Shown piece by piece: positions 1 to 6,174 of a stretch of DNA of 9,727 bases (positions are counted from its first letter, which is position 1; the number at the start of each line of letters is the position of its first letter). The DNA is taken from the NCBI GenBank assembly GCA_022848805.1, contig JAJISI010000044.1:1-9727 (forward strand). Reading direction: 5' to 3'. A program made the translations under genes and the position numbers. The notes beneath the pieces were generated by a model, which saw only the letters and a program-made list of their open reading frames with translations, was not told the origin of the DNA and ran no database searches. The stretch is from Thermoplasmatota archaeon (GTDB taxonomy: Archaea; Thermoplasmatota; Thermoplasmata; UBA10834).

Positions 1-244
1 GAATCGTTATGAGCCCTGAGACGTTGAGGCTCATACATTCTCCGATGGACCCTCTGAGCAGAACCTCCAAAAACGAGGATACATCGTACGCTGCGTCGAA
101 CTCTTGAACCTCGACCTCATCTGTATACTCCTGGTATGTTCGCGAAAGCATGATGGAGGATATCAGGACTGCAACGGAGAAGAAGACTATGGCATCCATC
201 AGCGCGAGCTGGCCGGCCCGCGTTCTACCACGAGCGCCAGACAA
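1..244 (-). CDS. Pilin-like small membrane protein, partial (3' end beyond left edge)
   Basis: The reading frame is open from a TTG at 242-244 to the left edge, giving 81 visible residues; the C-terminus lies outside the window. The N-terminus is basic (three Arg in the first nine residues, then AGQLALMD). A single hydrophobic segment follows at about residues 14-33, then an acidic, soluble-looking region with one Cys. This layout matches archaeal type IV pilin-like or minor subunits that accompany PilB/TadC-type genes, but I cannot name the family. I chose TTG because a TGA lies three codons upstream in frame and an AGGTGA ribosome binding site (251-256) sits 6 bases before it. An ATG at 197-199 is the alternative but would remove the basic head. 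The start overlaps the end of the upstream gene by 20 bases, indicating translational coupling. Its role in a pilus or secretion system is inferred from context. Confidence 0.6.
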   Translation of the reverse strand, partial: MSGARGRTRAGQLALMDAIVFFSVAVLISSIMLSRTYQEYTDEVEVQEFDAAYDVSSFLEVLLRGSIGECMSLNVSGLITI

Positions 245-689
245 CAGCCGTCACCTTCACTACAGCGCCTCCATCGGTTCCGTACGAAGCGTTGATGAGC
301 TTACATCCGAATCCGACATTAGCCACATGATGCTCGTCTCCGCCCTGGGCGAGCACGAGCTGCTCCTCCCAGGGATGGATAACATTGACCGATACCAACC
401 ATCCCGTCCCATCAGGCACTCGGCTAGAGAGCTCGGAGAAGTCTAACTGCGCCAGCCTGTCCACGCTCACGCAACCGCCCTCGCTATCGGAGAAGCGCCA
501 CAAAGCCTGATCGACTAGATCATCTGCGAGGCTCTCCAGCTCCGCCTCTCTGACTAGGTCAGACCTCATGCTAGCGGCCCACACGCTAGCTCCGATGAGC
601 GTCACGACGCCCGCAAGAACGAACACCAGGACAGGTATATCCTCGAGGAAACCCCCCACGCCACGTCTATCACCTCGCATAACGCGCAT
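225..689 (-). CDS. Pilin-like single-pass membrane protein
   Basis: The protein has 154 residues. It starts with a strongly basic head (MRVMRGDRRG), then GGFLEDIP, then one long hydrophobic segment at about residues 17-40. A soluble domain of about 110 residues follows, with two cysteines (C73, C129) that could form an extracytoplasmic disulfide. The basic-Gly head followed by a hydrophobic stretch resembles archaeal type IV pilin-like or class III-type signal sequences, but no cleavage site can be assigned with certainty. It diverges from the secretion ATPase/TadC operon and overlaps the next leftward gene by 20 bases, so the two small proteins are probably co-translated and serve the same machine. 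The start could be ATG 687-689 or ATG 678-680; neither has a clear ribosome binding site, so the transcript may be leaderless. The family name is not recognised, and the pilus role is inferred from context. Confidence 0.65.
   Translation of the reverse strand: MRVMRGDRRGVGGFLEDIPVLVFVLAGVVTLIGASVWAASMRSDLVREAELESLADDLVDQALWRFSDSEGGCVSVDRLAQLDFSELSSRVPDGTGWLVSVNVIHPWEEQLVLAQGGDEHHVANVGFGCKLINASYGTDGGAVVKVTAVVWRSW
251..256 (-). promoter_or_regulatory. Ribosome binding site deciding the TTG start of the partial pilin-like gene
   Basis: AGGTGA on the minus strand matches the core of the archaeal anti-Shine-Dalgarno complement. It lies 6 bases before the TTG at 244-242, inside the coding sequence of the upstream gene. 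It favours the TTG over the downstream ATG. Confidence 0.5.
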
Positions 690-698
690 GCAGGCGGC

Positions 699-716
699 TC
701 AGAGTGTTCTCTCTGA
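699..716. repeat. Perfect 6-base inverted repeat between divergent genes
   Basis: TCAGAG (699-704) and CTCTGA (711-716) are perfect inverted copies separated by six bases. They lie 10 bases upstream of the leftward pilin-like gene, in the short region shared with the rightward operon. This could be an operator for a dimeric regulator or a small hairpin. The rest of the 91-base divergent region (690-780) shows no convincing TATA box for either gene. Confidence 0.35.
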
Positions 717-780
717 CCCTTACACGTAATCTACGAAGGCGGGAAGGGTACTTCGCCCCCTACCAGACTTCTGCGGAATC

Positions 781-1320
781 ATGGAAGTAGCAAGACGGCG
801 AGGAGGAACGAAGAAGCTGGTCCCTGCAATGGACCGTGAGCTCAAGTGCCCTCACACCTACTGCGAAGAGGAGGAGCTTCGGCTGGAGATAGATTGCTCG
901 GACTGTCCCGGAGACCAAGACATGCGGAACAGGAGGTGCATGTCCGGAATCGTGCAGATCCTATCTTCAGAGTCTGTGCCCCAAACCGTGATCCTCAAGC
1001 GACACATCCACAAACGGTACAGAGAGTCCGCACTCCTGCCAGCACGTGAAGCCGCCCAAGAGTTGGCAGTCCTTACCCGCACGAAGACTTTACTCGAGCC
1101 AGCGTCAGACAGAAGGTGTCAGACATGCAGCGCCAGTACATCGAATGTGGCGGGCAATCTACGCTGTATGCTCTTGGACGACCCGATTGCCTATATGAAG
1201 GACGCTTCAGAGGTCGCCAGACGCGTTCGCGCTACCGCAGGACGGGCGAACTGCGACAAAGGACCTGAATGCGTCGAGACATCCCTATCACAGACCTGCC
1301 GCGCGTCCCAGGTGATATGA
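781..1320 (+). CDS. Cys-rich protein resembling the N-terminal domain of archaeal PilB/GspE-type secretion ATPases
   Basis: The protein has 179 residues and 11 cysteines. The first group is C23, C28, C39, C42 and C53 (CPHTYC, then DCSDCPG, then RRCM). The second is C113 and C116 (CQTC), C129, C158, C164 and C173. A (D)CSxCPG stretch followed by a third Cys and a helical region is, from my memory of the family, how many euryarchaeal secretion ATPases begin, upstream of their ATP-binding core. Here this part ends in TGA (1318-1320) and the ATPase frame continues at the next codon. The most economical reading is therefore a split or interrupted ATPase gene. The Cys clusters suggest zinc or another metal, which is inference. 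The ATG at 781 lacks a ribosome binding site; ATG 829 (residue 17) is an alternative with a purine-rich upstream stretch. The reading frame looks like real code because homology-like features continue across the stop. Confidence 0.6.
   Translation: MEVARRRGGTKKLVPAMDRELKCPHTYCEEEELRLEIDCSDCPGDQDMRNRRCMSGIVQILSSESVPQTVILKRHIHKRYRESALLPAREAAQELAVLTRTKTLLEPASDRRCQTCSASTSNVAGNLRCMLLDDPIAYMKDASEVARRVRATAGRANCDKGPECVETSLSQTCRASQVI
1310..1316 (+). promoter_or_regulatory. Ribosome binding site at the in-frame TGA/TTG junction
   Basis: AGGTGAT lies 4 bases before TTG 1321-1323 and is immediately followed by ATGA, which contains the TGA stop. It is a good match to the archaeal anti-Shine-Dalgarno and would permit re-initiation of the ATPase right after the upstream protein terminates. 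Confidence 0.5.
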
Positions 1321-3090
1321 TTGGCAGGAACGGCGGAACCTCCTAGAATCCTCGATTCTTCGCCTCCCGCTACGGCCTGTCTTGCAACCCGAGGAAGGAT
1401 ACGGATCGTTTCCGACCCGATCCCAGAACTTCAAACGGCGTTCGAGACACGCCCCGCCTTCGCCTCCTCATGGATAACGCCAGAGCGGTTCAGGGAGGGT
1501 GACGTCGTCGCGAAGTATGTCGTCGACGACGTTGGAGTGACCATCCTCTCTCCGGACGAGTCAAGCTGTGGAGCGTACCTCGTCGACCCACCGGAATACA
1601 GGATGAACCCCAGACAGCTGAAGGTGCTGACGGAGGTCCTGGGAAGAATGATGACCCGAGGACCCGGCGAGACGGGAGTGCCATCGCTGAGCATGATGAG
1701 ATCCCAAATAGGCCTCAGGGCGAAGGACATGATCTTTTCCTCACTAGCGGAACATGACAAGGAGATGGGGGGAGACGAGCTCGAGAAGCAGGCCGGACAT
1801 CTCGCGAACGTCCTCTGCAAGTACACGGCCGGGTTCGGGGTGCTCGAGACGATGCTCATGGACCCCCGAGTCCAGGATGTCTACGTTGACGCTCCCTCGA
1901 GTCAGGTACCGGTTCATGTCGTCCTGAGGTCAGACGCCGCCTCGGCCGTCAGACAGAAGTGTCGGACGAACGTCTTCGTGGGCGCGCGTGACCTCCAAGC
2001 GTTCGTCTCGAGGGTGAAATACGATACAGGGCTCCCGTTCTCAGAGGCGATCCCTGTCTTGGAGGCGGACCTCCGGCACATCTCCTCCCGAGTCACCCTG
2101 GTGTCGCCGCCCTTGAGCGACAGAGGCGTTTCCGTGGCTATCAGGAGGCATTCGCAGGAAACATGGACGATGCCTCAGCTGATTGCGAACGGCACGCTGT
2201 CGCCGCTTCTAGCGGGATTCCTCTGGGCTTGCGCCATAGGAAGGAGGGCGGCCCTTATCGCGGGAAGCCGGGGAGCTGGAAAGACGACCCTTCTCACCGC
2301 AGCGATGCTCGAGTTCCCGCTGTCGCAACGCATCCTCCTGATAGAGGACACCCCCGAGATACCAGTCAGAAGGTTCCAGGGCATCGGCTACGACATGCAG
2401 ACACTACGGTTCTCCTCTGGGAGGATGGATAGCAATCGGACGCGAGCGACGGAGGCGTTGAAGGTCAGCTTGAGGATGGGGGAGAGCGCGATAGTCATCG
2501 GGGAAGTCAGAGGAGAGGAGGCGCGCGTGCTCTACGAAAGCATGCGCGCTGGCAGCGCGGGCTCCTGCGTTCTCGGGACGATACACGGCAACTCCGCGAA
2601 GGGTGTCTTAGACAGAGCAGTTGAGGACCTCGGAGTGTCGGAACGCGCGTTCTCGTCCACCGACATCGTAGTCGTCGTGGCCCTGGTAAGGTCTCCGGAC
2701 GGCACGCGCTTCAGAAGACGTGTCGTGGAGGTCGCGGAGGTGAGGTCCTCCGGCAACTCTGTCGAGCTTATCCCCCTTTTCGAGACCGACCAAACATGCC
2801 AGTGCGCGAAGCCTACGAAGGAATTCTCGACCAGCTGCAGGTCGATATTGGGGATCGCAAGGGCGCTCGGCATGAGACCCGACAGCGCGATGGAGATCAT
2901 CAGGGCGAAGGCACATGCGGACCAGATATCTTCGAGCGTGCTTCATGGGGGCGGTGGGAGGTCACACAGAGTGAGCGCCGACGCCGCTCGTGTCAGGTCG
3001 AACGAGGTGTTCACCGAATGCATCTTCGCCGAATCCACCCCAGAGGCGGGTCTCAAGGAATGGGTCCGGAGAAATGACTCAGGTTCGTGA
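1321..3090 (+). CDS. Type II/IV secretion system ATPase (GspE/PilB/TadA-type, archaeal pilus or secretion motor)
   Basis: This is a 589-residue ATPase that would drive assembly of a pilus or pseudopilus at the cytoplasmic face of the membrane, working with the TadC-like protein downstream. Visible motifs are Walker A GSRGAGKT (315-322), the Asp box IEDTPE (341-346), a Walker B-type IVIGEVRGEE (391-400) and the His box TIHGNS around H422. The N-terminal ~200 residues carry the YLVDPPEYRMNP stretch seen in archaeal members and a helical linker; an RRH arginine patch precedes the core. TTG 1321 is the first codon after an in-frame TGA, preceded by AGGTGAT, and no stop interrupts the frame from there to 3090. 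Joined across the TGA, the product would be about 769 residues including the Cys-rich domain, close to the architecture I recall for euryarchaeal homologues. All catalytic motifs are intact, so the ATPase core does not look decayed. An internal downstream start would lose conserved-looking sequence. Confidence 0.9.
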   Translation: MAGTAEPPRILDSSPPATACLATRGRIRIVSDPIPELQTAFETRPAFASSWITPERFREGDVVAKYVVDDVGVTILSPDESSCGAYLVDPPEYRMNPRQLKVLTEVLGRMMTRGPGETGVPSLSMMRSQIGLRAKDMIFSSLAEHDKEMGGDELEKQAGHLANVLCKYTAGFGVLETMLMDPRVQDVYVDAPSSQVPVHVVLRSDAASAVRQKCRTNVFVGARDLQAFVSRVKYDTGLPFSEAIPVLEADLRHISSRVTLVSPPLSDRGVSVAIRRHSQETWTMPQLIANGTLSPLLAGFLWACAIGRRAALIAGSRGAGKTTLLTAAMLEFPLSQRILLIEDTPEIPVRRFQGIGYDMQTLRFSSGRMDSNRTRATEALKVSLRMGESAIVIGEVRGEEARVLYESMRAGSAGSCVLGTIHGNSAKGVLDRAVEDLGVSERAFSSTDIVVVVALVRSPDGTRFRRRVVEVAEVRSSGNSVELIPLFETDQTCQCAKPTKEFSTSCRSILGIARALGMRPDSAMEIIRAKAHADQISSSVLHGGGGRSHRVSADAARVRSNEVFTECIFAESTPEAGLKEWVRRNDSGS

Positions 3091-3092
3091 GA

Positions 3093-3098
3093 GAGGTG
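3093..3098 (+). promoter_or_regulatory. Ribosome binding site selecting the GTG start of the TadC-like gene
   Basis: GAGGTG lies 5 bases before GTG 3104-3106. The alternative ATG at 3074 has GGAG only 2 bases upstream, which is too close, so GTG 3104 is preferred. Confidence 0.45.
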
Positions 3099-3103
3099 CA
3101 GAC

Positions 3104-4927
3104 GTGAAGGGGCGGTACGAGCGGTTCTGCGCGATGGCCGCGAACCTGGGACGCGCACGCACGCGCTCTTTACCAGGCGCATTCCATCGGATAAAGTTCA
3201 AGGGAGTTGAATCAAGAAAAACCCAAGCACAGAACGGAAGGTATCTTGGGCTATCGATCAGCCTTGGGCAGGCGGGGTTGTCGCTCAAACCTGAAACTGT
3301 GATCGCAGCGGCACGGGTAACCTCACTTGCGATCATTATCCCACTCATTCCAACCGTAGTGCTGCTAGCCGCGCTCTCGATGCTCGACTTCGCAGTCCTA
3401 GTTGCATTCGCGGGGATATTCTGCGCGACGATATCAAGGGAGGCGATCAGATCCTACCCGAAGAGCCTTGCCAGCAAGCGTGCGACCGCTGTCCTTAGGG
3501 CATCGACCGAGGGCGTGAACATGATGATAATGAGCCTCAGACACGAGCCATCCCTGCCTAAAGCCATGAGGTTCGCCGCCAAGCTACCTTCTGACTTCGG
3601 GCAAGAACTGAGAACGGCGATCTGGTCTGTCGTGATGGGCGCCCACGCAACGTTCGAGGACTCGCTCCTGTGGCTCGGAGCCAAGTGGGAGGGGCACAGC
3701 AGGGAGCTGAAATCATCCACACTCTCGCTCATCACAGCATCCTGCGAGGGAACGGAGGAGGGGAGGAGGATGGCTCTTGACCGAGCCAGCAGCAGCCTCG
3801 TCTCTGGCGCGAGAAGGCGCATCGAGGATTACGCCCTGGGCCTATCGTTCCCCTCGATGATGCTCTTCAGCATAGGAGTGCTCCTACCGCTCATGGTGGG
3901 TTCGTTCCTCCCGATGCTTTCCTGGAACATGTGGACCGGGGTCGATGGAGTCGGCATGACGGCATCCGTCGGGGCACCCGAAGGCGTGATACTGAAAACC
4001 GTCCTGCTCATGAACATCGTTTTCCCCCTCGTCGCGCTCCTTATAGCGATCGACGCGTCGTCAAGACGCCCCATCTCACCGGACGGAGAGATCATTACTA
4101 GCAGACCACCCAGGGTCACTGGCTTCGTGCCGCTCGGCGCCCTCGCATGCGTGTTCCTGGGAGTGATCGTGTCGTACACTATGCTCGATGGCACCGAACA
4201 ACTGGTCGGTCTCATACTGTCTGCAACCACACCTCCAGCTCTGCTACTGGTCGCCTCGGGCGAGAAGAACATCGGTCCGCAAGGCAGAGACAAGGGCGCG
4301 CACGCGGAGGACGCGCTCTTCAGCATAGGCGCGCGGATGGTCGAGGGCGAGAACTTCGAGTCGGCCGTGCGGAGGACGATGGACCACTCCGGTACAGTCT
4401 GGTACGATCACGCCGCGAACATGGCCCTCGGAGCGCGCGTACCAGACCACACATCGGGGGGGTCTGTCGGGACGGGAGCACCCACGGGCTCGGAGAGAAG
4501 CACCTACGAAGCGGCTAGGGTTGTGATGAGCGCGGCGTCGAAGGACGAGGTGCAGGCAGGCGTACTGGCCATGGATCTCTCCCGGTATATCAGAGACATA
4601 TCCGACCTCGAACTCACCCTCAGACGCCGGCTCCGACCGACCGTATCCATGATGAGGTTCACGACGCATGCGCTCGCCCCGGTGATGTTGGGGGTGACAT
4701 ACGCGATCTATCTGTCCCTCGCGTCGATAGGCGGCGGGAGCCAATTGGAGCCGGGTGTGTTCTTCATGGTTCTGGGCGTGTTCCTGGCGGAGATAAACGC
4801 AGTGGTAGCATACTTCGTCTGGGGGATCGGCGAGAAGAGAAGTCGGGGGGTGCTAGAGCACTCCGTTGGGTCGTGCATACTGGTGGCTGAGCTTCTGTAT
4901 TCGGCCACCGTGCTAGTGGTCGGCTAG
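3104..4927 (+). CDS. Type II secretion system F (GspF/TadC-like) membrane platform protein
   Basis: The product has 607 residues from GTG 3104, or 617 from ATG 3074, which would overlap the ATPase gene by 17 bases. It is the integral-membrane platform that pairs with the secretion ATPase. Two T2SSF-type units are visible: residues ~133-270, ending in a hydrophobic segment at 248-271, and ~403-540, ending in one at 521-541. Other hydrophobic segments lie at ~72-110 (probably two), 297-316, 341-360, 366-385, 549-574 and 588-606, giving roughly nine transmembrane helices. The duplicated arrangement with a large membrane block between the units is typical of archaeal TadC/FlaJ-like proteins. The second unit contains a Gly/Ser/Thr-rich, low-complexity stretch at about 446-467 that looks like an inserted flexible loop. 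It follows the ATPase gene closely, consistent with one transcript. The stop is TAG, 8 bases from the end of the convergent DUF835 gene. Confidence 0.88.
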   Translation: MKGRYERFCAMAANLGRARTRSLPGAFHRIKFKGVESRKTQAQNGRYLGLSISLGQAGLSLKPETVIAAARVTSLAIIIPLIPTVVLLAALSMLDFAVLVAFAGIFCATISREAIRSYPKSLASKRATAVLRASTEGVNMMIMSLRHEPSLPKAMRFAAKLPSDFGQELRTAIWSVVMGAHATFEDSLLWLGAKWEGHSRELKSSTLSLITASCEGTEEGRRMALDRASSSLVSGARRRIEDYALGLSFPSMMLFSIGVLLPLMVGSFLPMLSWNMWTGVDGVGMTASVGAPEGVILKTVLLMNIVFPLVALLIAIDASSRRPISPDGEIITSRPPRVTGFVPLGALACVFLGVIVSYTMLDGTEQLVGLILSATTPPALLLVASGEKNIGPQGRDKGAHAEDALFSIGARMVEGENFESAVRRTMDHSGTVWYDHAANMALGARVPDHTSGGSVGTGAPTGSERSTYEAARVVMSAASKDEVQAGVLAMDLSRYIRDISDLELTLRRRLRPTVSMMRFTTHALAPVMLGVTYAIYLSLASIGGGSQLEPGVFFMVLGVFLAEINAVVAYFVWGIGEKRSRGVLEHSVGSCILVAELLYSATVLVVG

Positions 4928-4935
4928 AACTCGCT

Positions 4936-5481
4936 TCAGGCCAGCGTCTCCATGTTTCGCTCGAGAAGGGCCAACTGCCTCTGGTCGAACGCGCGTGGAT
5001 CGACAGGAATGATCATCCTGCATCGGCTCTGGGAGATGTTGTCATTCACCTGGTCGATCATTCGAAGGACCTTATTGAAATCGTTGTTACTCACGAGGTA
5101 CTCCATGCCGTCGAGCAGGATCACGCCGTCAGTCTCCTCCTCGGTGAACTTGACTAGTGTGTGGGTGAGTATGCCAAGGTTGGTAGGGGATATGACGTTG
5201 TCGCCCGCACGCGTCGCGAGCCAGAAGATCGGCGTCTTCTCTAGGGCGTACTTATCCCGCACGAGGTCCGGATGCTGTCTGGTGACTGCCAGACCGGTCA
5301 GTCTTCCCTCGCCGTTAGCAGCGGTCGAGACGAGGTTGACGAACGCATCAAAGCTGATGTGGGGCGGAGCCTCCTTGACGACGTATGACCTGCCAGCACG
5401 AACGTTGTACTTCCTGGATACGCCAAGACCGGTTTCCTTCACACGGTTTTTTGATTTGCTCTTCCCGAAGAAGAGGCTCAT
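4936..5481 (-). CDS. DUF835 family protein
   Basis: The protein has 181 residues. After a basic, Lys-rich head (about 6-16), the DUF835 signature runs through the protein: GLAVTRQHPDLVRDKY (63-78), EKTPIFWLAT (81-90), ISPTNLGIL (97-105), LLDGMEYLVSNNDF (122-135), DPRAF (161-165) and LLER (172-175). DUF835 proteins are common in Thermoplasmatota and some other Archaea, often next to or fused with sensory domains; the biochemical role is unknown to me. The ATG at 5479-5481 follows directly on the TGA of the response regulator gene, with GGAG (5489-5492) 7 bases upstream, so the two are almost certainly translationally coupled. The two genes also share a reading frame, so suppression of the stop would yield a receiver-DUF835 fusion. 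There is no transmembrane segment; it is probably a cytoplasmic signalling effector. Confidence 0.88.
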   Translation of the reverse strand: MSLFFGKSKSKNRVKETGLGVSRKYNVRAGRSYVVKEAPPHISFDAFVNLVSTAANGEGRLTGLAVTRQHPDLVRDKYALEKTPIFWLATRAGDNVISPTNLGILTHTLVKFTEEETDGVILLDGMEYLVSNNDFNKVLRMIDQVNDNISQSRCRMIIPVDPRAFDQRQLALLERNMETLA

Positions 5482-5838
5482 TCAACCACTCCACATGGTC
5501 AGGACGGAGTTCAACGCGATCTCGTTGGTGGGCTTCAGGACGAAATCCTTCGCTCCCGCTTCGAGGCTCTGCTGGATCATCCTCTTGTTGATGATCGAAC
5601 TCATCGCAATCACTATAGCGTTTCCATCGATGGACAGCAGCTCCTTGGTCAACTCCACGCCCGACCGACCCGGGAGTATCATATCGACGAAGGTGAAATT
5701 CGGCCGCGATGTCTTGAACACTTCAATCGCCTCGTCGAAATCTCCGGCTTCCAGGACTTCCTCGAAGCCAGCACGGGCGAACAATTCGGTCAGTATCCTT
5801 CTGAAAACAGTCGAATCGTCCACAATCAGGATTTTCAT
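5482..5838 (-). CDS. Single-domain CheY-like response regulator
   Basis: The 118-residue protein is just a receiver domain. The acidic pair D7/D8 (MKILIVDDS), the phospho-acceptor D52 (FVDMILPG), the Ser switch position S80 (IAMSS) and the conserved lysine K102 (LKPT) are all present, so it should be phosphorylated by a histidine kinase. It has no DNA-binding or enzymatic output domain and no kinase gene nearby, so it is an orphan that probably acts by protein contact. The DUF835 protein encoded directly after it, with no spacer, is the obvious partner; that pairing is inference. The start ATG at 5836-5838 has an AAGTGA, a weak ribosome binding site, 5 bases upstream. The upstream AT-richer stretch has no clear box A. 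Confidence 0.92.
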   Translation of the reverse strand: MKILIVDDSTVFRRILTELFARAGFEEVLEAGDFDEAIEVFKTSRPNFTFVDMILPGRSGVELTKELLSIDGNAIVIAMSSIINKRMIQQSLEAGAKDFVLKPTNEIALNSVLTMWSG

Positions 5839-5999
5839 GGTTTCACTTCGTTATTAGGCCGTTAATGCGAATCGGGTAATTGACTCTTTTCGTCTGGTGG
5901 GGAGGGGTGAGATGAGCAGGCGATTGTGTTCCTGACGCCCTGCCCTTCCTTATGGTTCATTTTTGGAGCACGATGACCGTTTGTCGATCTGCGTGCTAA

Positions 6000-6069
6000 G
6001 TAGGAAAGGACCTACGGGCTACCCATCTCAGGGAAATATTGTGGCCCAAACGGCTTAAAGGTTGTCCTT
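6000..6069 (+). other. Cluster of three small hairpins, possible structured RNA or regulatory element
   Basis: GTAGG (6000-6004) pairs with CCTAC (6011-6015) around a 6-base loop. Immediately abutting it, GGGCTAC (6016-6022) pairs with GTGGCCC (6041-6047), seven base pairs with one G-U. A weaker AAGG/CCTT stem lies at 6058-6069. The first two would stack end to end. Whether this is transcribed is unknown. It is upstream of the psmB promoter, so it is not part of that leader. Confidence 0.25.
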
Positions 6070-6104
6070 CTGCCCCGAATGGCCTGGCATAGCTGGACAA
6101 AATG

Positions 6105-6111
6105 TTATATA
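6105..6111 (+). promoter_or_regulatory. Box A (TATA box) of the proteasome beta gene
   Basis: TTATATA is a close match to the archaeal box A. Archaeal transcription usually starts about 25 bases downstream, here near 6131-6136, leaving a leader of about 40 bases that contains GGTG (6164-6167), 7 bases before the ATG. It is the clearest promoter in the window. Confidence 0.65.
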
Positions 6112-6174
6112 CAGGAATTGTCATACTTCGAAACAGCCTTTTGACTCATAAGTTTTCGCCGATGGTGTCATTTC

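Larger units (their letters stand above)
5839..6174. other. 336-base intergenic region between divergent signalling and proteasome genes
   Basis: No convincing gene is seen here. On the plus strand the longest small frame I noticed starts at ATG 5953 and gives 15 codons without a ribosome binding site. The region holds three short hairpins at 6000-6069 and the box A of psmB at 6105-6111. No tRNA T-loop signature or clean C/D box pair was found. Promoters for both the response regulator (minus) and psmB (plus) must lie here. Confidence 0.6.

Noticed and set aside
1318..1320. Selenocysteine at the TGA inside the ATPase
   Set aside because: The flanking residues show no redox motif and no SECIS-like structure was evident by eye; reinitiation at the following TTG is simpler. 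Not fully excluded.
2990..3103. Longer N-terminus of the TadC-like protein starting at ATG 2990
   Set aside because: It would overlap the ATPase gene by about 100 bases. GTG 3104 has a well-spaced GAGGTG and gives a family-like N-terminus.
4244..4744. 166-residue minus-strand open frame within the TadC-like gene
   Set aside because: Arg/His-rich translation typical of an antisense shadow in GC-rich coding DNA; the plus strand encodes conserved membrane segments.
4952..5857. 301-residue plus-strand open frame opposite the DUF835 and response regulator genes
   Set aside because: It lies antisense to two clearly recognised genes with intact motifs, and its translation shows no domain-like pattern; a shadow frame.
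5910..5985. C/D box small RNA (GAGATGA, CTGA and CGATGA elements)
   Set aside because: Box matches are imperfect and the spacing between candidate boxes is far too large for an archaeal C/D sRNA.
5953..6000. 15-codon open frame in the intergenic region
   Set aside because: No ribosome binding site or promoter and no feature beyond chance.
6080..6100. tRNA-like stretch near GGCATAGCTGG
   Set aside because: There is no T-loop sequence, anticodon stem or acceptor pairing around it.
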